Positions 58,481 through 64,000 of a DNA stretch of 64,000 bases are shown one piece after another. The notes under the pieces were generated by a model. The model was not told where the DNA came from and did no database searches. It worked only from the letters and a program-made list of their open reading frames with translations. Location of the stretch: positions 3,286,001-3,350,000 of the forward strand of contig OY970363.1 in the NCBI GenBank assembly GCA_963718605.1, written 5' to 3'. Numbering within the stretch: the stretch's first letter is position 1; every line of letters begins with the position of its first letter. The stretch comes from JACCXE01 sp963718605 (lineage in GTDB: Bacteria > Actinomycetota > Acidimicrobiia > Acidimicrobiales > JACCXE01). Position numbers and translations under genes: made by a program.

Positions 58481-59376
58481 GCCCGCTGCCCTACGAGATT
58501 TCGATTCGCGAGGTCGGTCCGCGCGATGGCTTGCAAGCTGAAGCGCCCGTATCCATCGACGAACGGGTCGCGCTGATCGAGGCACTGAGCGGCACGGGCT
58601 TGCGCACCATCGAAGCGGTGTCGTTCGTGTCCGAGAAGGCGGTGCCGTCGATGGCGGGAGCCGCCGACGTGATGGCGAAGATCCAGCGCCACCCCGACGT
58701 CGCCTACGTCGCCCTCGTGCCCAACTTGCGCGGCGCGCAGTCGGCGCTGGAGGCCAACGTGGACGGCCTCACCGTCACCGTGTCGGCGTCGGAGACCTAC
58801 AGCCAGAAGAACACGAAGCGCTCCATTGCCGAGTCGCTGGCGTCGGTCGAAGAGATCTGCGATTTCGTCGACGGGCGGTTGCCGATCGACGTGGTGATCA
58901 GCTGCGCCTTCGGTTCGCCCTACGAAGGCAACCTCGCGCCCGAAGACATCGGCGCGTTGGTGCGTGATGCGTGGGACGCCGGCGCCACCGCGGTCACGCT
59001 CGCCGACACCACCGGCATGGCTACGCCGCGCCGAGTCGACGACGTGATCGACGAGACCGGCAACGACGTCGGCTTGCACCTGCACGAGACCCGCGGCACT
59101 GCCCTCGTCAACGCGTACGCGGGTTTGCAACGGGGCGTCGTTCGATTTGACACGTCGGTGGGTGGTCTCGGTGGTTCACCGTTCGCGGCCGGCGCTCGCG
59201 GCAATCTCGCGACCGAGGACTTCGTGCACATGCTCGACGACATTGGCGTGGCCACCGGCATCGACCTCAACGCGCTGCTCGATGTCGACGTGACGCTGGC
59301 GACGATGATCGGCCACCCCGTCGCCAGCAACATCGCGGCCGCCGGTCCGCGGAGTCGGCTGGCTGACGCAACCTGA
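58477..59376 (+). CDS. Hydroxymethylglutaryl-CoA lyase-like enzyme
   Basis: A 299-residue DRE-TIM enzyme with REVGPRDGLQ (metal-binding Asp and catalytic Arg), LHLHETRGTAL for the HxH metal ligands and VGGLGGSPFAAGARGNLATED, where the family's catalytic Cys in GGCPFA is replaced by Ser (GGSPFA). HMG-CoA lyase normally needs that Cys, so activity may differ or be lower. With the carboxylase and ligase it suggests a leucine- or terpenoid-type acyl-CoA pathway. ATG 58477 overlaps the ligase stop. Confidence 0.85.
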   Translation: MSPLPYEISIREVGPRDGLQAEAPVSIDERVALIEALSGTGLRTIEAVSFVSEKAVPSMAGAADVMAKIQRHPDVAYVALVPNLRGAQSALEANVDGLTVTVSASETYSQKNTKRSIAESLASVEEICDFVDGRLPIDVVISCAFGSPYEGNLAPEDIGALVRDAWDAGATAVTLADTTGMATPRRVDDVIDETGNDVGLHLHETRGTALVNAYAGLQRGVVRFDTSVGGLGGSPFAAGARGNLATEDFVHMLDDIGVATGIDLNALLDVDVTLATMIGHPVASNIAAAGPRSRLADAT

Positions 59377-59576
59377 TGCCGTGGTGTGACGAGTGCGCCC
59401 GCTTCTTCAACCCGACGTCGATGGGTCAGGGCGGCGAGTGCCCGACGTGCGGACGGGTGATCGGCAAGGTCGAGAAAGCGCCCTGGCACTTCAAGGCGCT
59501 GGTCGGTGCGGCCGGGTTGTACCTGTTCTGGCGGGCGGCGCAAGGCGTGGTCTGGGTGGCCCATCGCCTAGGCTGA
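59376..59576 (+). CDS. Small zinc-ribbon membrane protein
   Basis: A 66-residue protein with two CxxC pairs (WCDECARFF and CPTCGRVIG), forming a zinc ribbon, followed by one membrane helix (FKALVGAAGLYLFWRAAQGVVWVA). Its ATG overlaps the stop of the HMG-CoA-lyase-like gene, so it is the last gene of that unit. Small ribbon-plus-helix proteins of this kind are common in Actinobacteria and unstudied. Confidence 0.75.
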   Translation: MPWCDECARFFNPTSMGQGGECPTCGRVIGKVEKAPWHFKALVGAAGLYLFWRAAQGVVWVAHRLG

Positions 59577-59587
59577 TAACCCCGCGG

Positions 59588-59670
59588 GTCGTGGCCTAGT
59601 TTGGTAAGGCGCTTGACTGGGGGCTTTAGGGCCGGGTCCGATTTTGGCGGTAAAAGTCCTGGTCAGAGCG
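59588..59670 (+). pseudogene. Probable decayed tRNA-Pro remnant
   Basis: This stretch aligns with the intact tRNA-Pro 190 bases downstream: GTGG-C-AGTTTGGTA in the D arm with a still-paired GCCT/AGGC stem, the same anticodon loop CTGGGGG, and AAGTCCTGGTCAG like the T-arm end AAGTCCTGTCAG. The anticodon stem no longer pairs, an extra block of about 20 bases lies between the anticodon and T arms, and the acceptor ends do not match. It therefore looks like a second tRNA copy in decay. Confidence 0.45.
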
Positions 59671-59777
59671 TTGTCTGGCTCGCGACGAAGGTGTTCTGGG
59701 AGTGTTTTGGGCACAGGAGAATCCCGACCTCTTGACTCCTTGCCGAAAAGCCCGCTCCGGTAGGGTTGGCAATGCCA

Positions 59778-59851
59778 CGGGCTGTGGCTCAGTTTGGTAG
59801 AGCGTCCGGCTGGGGGCCGGAAGGTCGCAGGTTCAAGTCCTGTCAGCCCGA
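59778..59851 (+). tRNA. tRNA-Pro (anticodon GGG)
   Basis: Acceptor CGGGCTG pairs with CAGCCCG; D stem GCTC/GAGC; anticodon stem TCCGG/CCGGA with loop CTGGGGG, anticodon GGG; T stem GCAGG/CCTGT around TTCAAGT. The discriminator is A and CCA is not encoded. It precedes the restriction-modification genes, a usual place for island integration. Confidence 0.95.
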
Positions 59852-59874
59852 CGAGTAGTACCGAAGCGGCACCT

Positions 59875-59949
59875 GTTCCGTTCTGGGACGACGCGATCTA
59901 CAAGACCCTAAGGTCGCTGGATCAGACTTGACCCGCATCTGAACGGAAC
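59875..59949. repeat. 9-bp inverted repeat upstream of the methylase gene
   Basis: GTTCCGTTC at 59875-59883 is the exact reverse complement of GAACGGAAC at 59941-59949, 57 bases apart, flanking the untranslated region before mod. It may be an operator, a weak terminator or the remnant of an insertion edge. The stretch 59852-59955 holds nothing else recognisable. Confidence 0.4.
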
Positions 59950-59955
59950 GCTGCT

Positions 59956-61866
59956 ATGAGCAAATCGCTACTCGAACAACTCCCTGCGATCGTCGCTGCC
60001 GGCAAGCGCCAGGCAGCGCAGATCCTTGAGAGTCTCGAAGGCAGGCATCGCGTCACGCTACAAACGCGCGAGATGGTCATCCCGTCGAAGGACACCGCCG
60101 CTGCGGACCTCTTTCGGGACGCCAGAGCGTCCGAGGAGATTGGCGAGGTGCCAAATCGCCTGATCTACGGCGACAACCTCTTAGCGATGGCAGCGTTGCT
60201 TGCGGGAGACGAGGGGACGCCGAGCCTGCGAGGACAGATCGACCTGATCTATATCGATCCGCCCTTCGACTCCAAGGCCGACTACCGAACGAAAATCACG
60301 CTTCCGGGGACCACGCTCGATCAGCGTCCGACGGTCCTCGAACAGTTTGCGTACGCGGACACGTGGGCGGATGGAACCGCCTCGTACCTTGCGATGATCA
60401 CGCCCCGGCTCGTGCTTATTCGAGAACTGCTGAGCGAGCGCGGCTCGCTCTACGTTCACCTGGACTGGCATGTCGGTCACTACGTCAAGATCGTGCTCGA
60501 CGAGGTGTTCGGAAAGAACTGCTTCCGCAACGATGTCGTTTGGCACTACGAAAACAAGTTGGGGACGGGTTGGGGCGCGAAAACCTTCGACTCGCGGCAC
60601 GACATTCTCTTCCTCTACTCCAAGGTCGAGGGCAAGCACCTACACAGTCCGGTCACGGAGCCTGTGAAGAACCGCAAAGAACAACCGGTCACACAAAAGG
60701 TTGAGGGCAAACGGGTTTGGTTGAAAAACGAGGACGGCTCGCTGATGTACGAGATGGGAGCGGAGGAGCGCCCTGTAGGCGACGTTTGGAACATTCCGAT
60801 CATCAACCCGGTCGCTTCGGAGCGGCTTGATTATCGGACTCAAAAGCCAGAGCGCCTTCTCGAGCGGATCATCAAGGCGTCTTCGGCCGAAGACTCCATA
60901 GTGGCGGACTTCTTTGTGGGCTCGCGGACAACTGCTGCCGTCGCCGAACGCCTCGGTCGGCGATGGGTCGTGTCGGATCTCGGCAAGCCCGCCGTGATGG
61001 TCTCCCGCAAACGTCTCATCGACCAAGACGCCCGGCCTTTTCTGTACCAAGCGATCGGCGACTACCAGGTCGAGCAGGCGCGTTCGACCCTGGGTCGTAG
61101 CTTCCGCGTAGGAGAACTCGCGCGCGTTGTTCTCGGGCTATTTGGAGCGGTCGCGCTTCCGGCAGAGCAAAACAGTTCAGGCAACCTCGGGCGGTTGCCA
61201 GGCGGGTCAACGCTGGTATTCGCGGACAGCCCGTCGCGACTGACAACCGCGTCGACACTTCGGCGAGCGCAACAACAGCGCGACTCCGTAATGGGTGGAT
61301 TCGAGCGGGTTGTTGTTCTTGGATGGAACTTCGCCGCGAGTATTGGACAGGACATAACGGCGCTGAACGACGACAAACTTGAAGTCCTGGTCATTCCGCC
61401 GGACCTCCTAGACCGACCGAAAAAGAAGGGGTCTCTCGAAAAGCTCGCGGGCGAGATCCGGTTCTCGAGTCTTCAGTACCTGCAGGCGCACGTAGTAAGC
61501 CGCCAGGTGCTGGGAGATGAGGAGGAGATTCGCGTCGCCCTCGACAACTACATCCTTCTTTCTCCTGACGCCATCAACCTCGACGAGAAGAGTCGCTTCG
61601 AGCTGCAAGCAGTCATGAACGCAGAGCCACTCGCACTCATCGAATACTGGGCCGTTGATCCTTCGTACGACGGCGAACTCTTCCGCTCTGTCTGGCAGGA
61701 CTACCGCGGCAACACCGACAACGACGGCGATGCGTTGCGCGTCATAACCGAGGCAGTGTTGCGGTCGCCCACCATGCCGGGGTCGAGGCGTGTGTGCGTT
61801 CGCGCTGTCGACGTATTTGGCTTGGAGTCGGAGGTTGTCATCGAGAATCTTGAGGCAGGCGAATGA
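59956..61866 (+). CDS. Type III restriction-modification system, DNA adenine/cytosine N-methyltransferase (Mod)
   Basis: A 636-residue beta-class N-methyltransferase: the catalytic motif IV, DPPF (residues 101-104), comes before the SAM-binding motif I, DFFVGSRTTAA (residues 318-328). Motif I normally ends GSGTT; here the second Gly is Arg. Residues 350-636 form a long C-terminal extension that I do not recognise, possibly for target recognition or Res contact. With the adjoining Res-type helicase it fits a Type III system, in which Mod alone methylates and Mod-Res cuts. Lower GC and different codon use than the upstream genes. ATG 59956; the stop overlaps res. Confidence 0.88.
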   Translation: MSKSLLEQLPAIVAAGKRQAAQILESLEGRHRVTLQTREMVIPSKDTAAADLFRDARASEEIGEVPNRLIYGDNLLAMAALLAGDEGTPSLRGQIDLIYIDPPFDSKADYRTKITLPGTTLDQRPTVLEQFAYADTWADGTASYLAMITPRLVLIRELLSERGSLYVHLDWHVGHYVKIVLDEVFGKNCFRNDVVWHYENKLGTGWGAKTFDSRHDILFLYSKVEGKHLHSPVTEPVKNRKEQPVTQKVEGKRVWLKNEDGSLMYEMGAEERPVGDVWNIPIINPVASERLDYRTQKPERLLERIIKASSAEDSIVADFFVGSRTTAAVAERLGRRWVVSDLGKPAVMVSRKRLIDQDARPFLYQAIGDYQVEQARSTLGRSFRVGELARVVLGLFGAVALPAEQNSSGNLGRLPGGSTLVFADSPSRLTTASTLRRAQQQRDSVMGGFERVVVLGWNFAASIGQDITALNDDKLEVLVIPPDLLDRPKKKGSLEKLAGEIRFSSLQYLQAHVVSRQVLGDEEEIRVALDNYILLSPDAINLDEKSRFELQAVMNAEPLALIEYWAVDPSYDGELFRSVWQDYRGNTDNDGDALRVITEAVLRSPTMPGSRRVCVRAVDVFGLESEVVIENLEAGE

Positions 61867-64000
61867 CCGACCAATTCCCGTTGGCCACTGCTATCGCGAA
61901 GCGTCTCGCACCGCAGATTCCCGACATCGTGCTGGGCCAGCCAAACGAACTGCTCGGCAACGTGACGCCGGTTACCGCTGAGCTGATCAAGTTCTGGTTT
62001 CAGCAGGACTATTGCGACGTTCGGTTTCGCAACTTTCATGACGGCCAACGGTCTGCGATTCTCCACACCATCTACGCGCACGAGGTCCTCGAGACGACGC
62101 GCCTACGTGACCTCTACGAAGCCGTCGCTCCGGAGGCGTTACTGCACGGAGGCATGCTCGGCGACGTCAGCCGATCCGTACACGACCATCCGAAATACGC
62201 AGCCAAGATGGCTACCGGCACGGGCAAGACGTGGGTATTGAATGCGCTCCTGATCTGGCAGTACCTAAACAAAGTCGCTGCACCTACAGACGAGCGGTTC
62301 ACGAGCAATTTTCTGCTCGTTGCACCAGGGCTAATTGTCTACGACCGCTTGCTTGACTCTTTCCTCGGAAAGGAGCGTGACGGCGAGCGGGACTTCGAGA
62401 CCGCCGACATCAGGAGCACACAGGAGCTCTTTGTCCCTGACAACTACTGCGATGCGGTGTTCGGATTTCTGCAGTCCTGTGTCGTTACTAAGGCTGACAT
62501 CGGGCACAAAGTTACGGGCTCGGGCATGGTGGCCATCACGAACTGGCATCTGCTCGCCGGCGTTGAAGATCCCGACTTTGTCGCTGATGTGGAGGCCCCT
62601 GGCACCGATGGTGATCCCGCCGCTGTCGTCGCAAGCTTCCTTCCGGTCAGCCCTGGCCTAAACGCGGGCAACTCGCTCGCTGGGCTCGACCGGAAGTTCT
62701 TGCGTGGTGGTCCGCTTGAGTCTCTGAAGGACCTACCAGACCTATTGGTGTTCAACGACGAGGCTCATCACATCCACGACATCAAGAAGTCCGGGGAGAT
62801 CTCCGAGGTCGAGTGGCAACGGAGTCTGACGGAGATCGCCTCGACGAAGGGTCGACGATTTATTCAGATCGACTTTTCCGCGACGCCGTACAACCAAGTC
62901 GGGTCTGGGAAGAACCAAGGAAAGCAGTACTTCCCGCACATCATCATTGACTTTGATCTGAACGAGGCGATGACTGCCGGCTTGGTCAAGTCGCTCGCGC
63001 TCGACAAGCGCAAGGAGGTCGCCGCGCTTCCGCTCGATTTCAAGGCGGAGCGCGACGAGCAGCGAAATGTCACCGGGCTTTCCAACGGCCAGCGCGTGAT
63101 GTTGAGAGCGGGCCTCAAGCGACTGCAGATCTTGGAGGCGCAGTTCAGCAGCGTGGACTCCAATAGGCATCCGAAGCTGCTCGTCGTGTGTGAGGAAACC
63201 GGGGTCACCCCGCACGTCGTCGAGTTTCTCAAGACGACTGGCCTGAGCGAGGACGACGTTTTGGCGGTCGACTCCAAGCGGAAGGAGACGCTGAGCAAGA
63301 GCGACTGGGACGACGTACGGACGCGACTTTTCGATATCGATCAGCACAAGCAGCCGAAGGTGATCGTCAGTGTCCTAATGCTTCGCGAAGGATTCGACGT
63401 CAACAACATCTGTGTGATCGTGCCGCTCCGATCAAGCGAGGCGCAGATTCTGTTGGAGCAGACAATCGGTCGCGGTCTCCGATTGATGTGGCGCGGGGAT
63501 GATCGGATCGATGAACTGAAGCGCGAGACACGCGAACGCTTCAGGCAGAAGCTCGAGCCCACCAATTACTTCGACGTTCTCTTCGTCGTTGAACACCCTG
63601 CCTTTGCGAAGTTCTACGAGGATCTCCTCGCCGAAGGTCTTGCGGGCGAGATAGGGGATGAGGGCGACCAGGTCAATCCGAACGGTGACCTCGTGTCGGT
63701 GGAGCTGCGGTCCAACTACGCGCAGTTCGACTTCGCTATTCCGATGGTGATCCGCGACGTAGAAGAGGAGATGAAGGCCCCTTCTATCAACCCGCGGAAG
63801 CTGGCGCCCAGCAAGTACCCGTTCGACCTACTGAAGAAGTCGATAGGCAAAGGCGACCGCTTTGTTGCCGAGGACGCGCAGACGGGCACCCAGTACGGCG
63901 ACTATCGCGTGGACGGCGGAGTGATGACCGCTACCGGCTACAACGACTACCTCGCTCGTATGACGAACCGGATCGCCGAGGCCTTAGGCAGCGCCATCAC
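61863..64000 (+). CDS. Type III restriction enzyme Res subunit (helicase part), 3'-truncated
   Basis: The frame runs open from ATG 61863 to the window end, giving 712 residues without a stop. It has a Q-tip-like FRNFHDGQRSAILHTIY, Walker A MATGTGKT (residues 116-123), DEAHH (299-303), SATP (from 339) and motif VI QTIGRGLRL (from 533), all superfamily 2 helicase motifs. Type III Res proteins end in a PD-(D/E)xK nuclease domain, which would lie beyond 64000. ATG overlaps the mod stop (ATGA), so the two are co-translated. The usual alternative is a phage-defence helicase of another type. Confidence 0.85.
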   Translation, partial: MTDQFPLATAIAKRLAPQIPDIVLGQPNELLGNVTPVTAELIKFWFQQDYCDVRFRNFHDGQRSAILHTIYAHEVLETTRLRDLYEAVAPEALLHGGMLGDVSRSVHDHPKYAAKMATGTGKTWVLNALLIWQYLNKVAAPTDERFTSNFLLVAPGLIVYDRLLDSFLGKERDGERDFETADIRSTQELFVPDNYCDAVFGFLQSCVVTKADIGHKVTGSGMVAITNWHLLAGVEDPDFVADVEAPGTDGDPAAVVASFLPVSPGLNAGNSLAGLDRKFLRGGPLESLKDLPDLLVFNDEAHHIHDIKKSGEISEVEWQRSLTEIASTKGRRFIQIDFSATPYNQVGSGKNQGKQYFPHIIIDFDLNEAMTAGLVKSLALDKRKEVAALPLDFKAERDEQRNVTGLSNGQRVMLRAGLKRLQILEAQFSSVDSNRHPKLLVVCEETGVTPHVVEFLKTTGLSEDDVLAVDSKRKETLSKSDWDDVRTRLFDIDQHKQPKVIVSVLMLREGFDVNNICVIVPLRSSEAQILLEQTIGRGLRLMWRGDDRIDELKRETRERFRQKLEPTNYFDVLFVVEHPAFAKFYEDLLAEGLAGEIGDEGDQVNPNGDLVSVELRSNYAQFDFAIPMVIRDVEEEMKAPSINPRKLAPSKYPFDLLKKSIGKGDRFVAEDAQTGTQYGDYRVDGGVMTATGYNDYLARMTNRIAEALGSAI

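Overview
The window reads as one stretch of a high-GC Gram-positive chromosome, most likely an Actinomycetota member of or near the class Acidimicrobiia. This rests on gene content and order, many GTG starts and 1-4 base gene overlaps, a 23S rRNA with the extra helix-54-type insertion typical of Actinobacteria, and TANNNT boxes 6-9 bases before start codons, which suggests leaderless transcripts. The genus cannot be fixed without a database search of the 16S.

Layout. (1) 2-7980: an arginine cluster, argC(partial)-J-B-D-F-R-G-H, with a small hairpin element wedged between argC and argJ. (2) 7977-13430: a complete rRNA operon (promoter, leader, 16S, spacer without tRNA, 23S, 5S, terminator). 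(3) 13473-25479: a TPR protein, an SSB-like protein, a DUF1015 pair, a HAD phosphatase, rhomboid, then tlyA-nadK-recN-steA-steB-murJ. (4) 25476-33982: an envelope-glycan cluster containing a GT2/phosphatase-like fusion, a GT39-like membrane transferase, a methyltransferase, a polyprenyl-P GT2, a flippase-like protein and a MraY/WecA-like enzyme. (5) 33994-43024: pyrG, nudix, ald, a XerD-like protein, dksA-like, M50 protease, HD, trpS, scpA, scpB, rluB. (6) 43037-59576: tyrA-aroA-cmk-plsC, a mixed-valent-diiron-type HD protein, a two-gene ABC exporter, CYTH, ispH, DUF512 radical SAM, der and an acyl-CoA carboxylase/ligase/HMG-CoA-lyase-like trio. (7) 59577-64000: tRNA-Pro(GGG), an apparent decayed tRNA copy, and a Type III-like restriction-modification pair whose Res gene runs off the window.

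The backbone tlyA-nadK-recN-steA-steB-(...)-pyrG-nudix-xerD-(...)-scpA-scpB-rluB-(...)-cmk-(...)-der follows, as I recall it, the order of the Mycobacterium tuberculosis Rv1694-Rv1713 region. Against that backbone the glycan cluster, the decayed XerD-like protein and the restriction-modification genes stand out.

Five genes (pyrG, nudix, ald, rluB, second ABC half) are interrupted by seven single-base +1 shifts between 34.3 and 49.9 kb. All are extra bases and all leave both flanks well conserved, so residual insertion errors in the sequence are the likeliest cause. The most unusual DNA-level features are a two-hairpin element present twice (734-828 with a 12-bp direct duplication; 52680-52750), a 25-bp-arm inverted repeat bracketed by a 17-bp direct repeat (39668-39818), and the tRNA-Pro/restriction junction.
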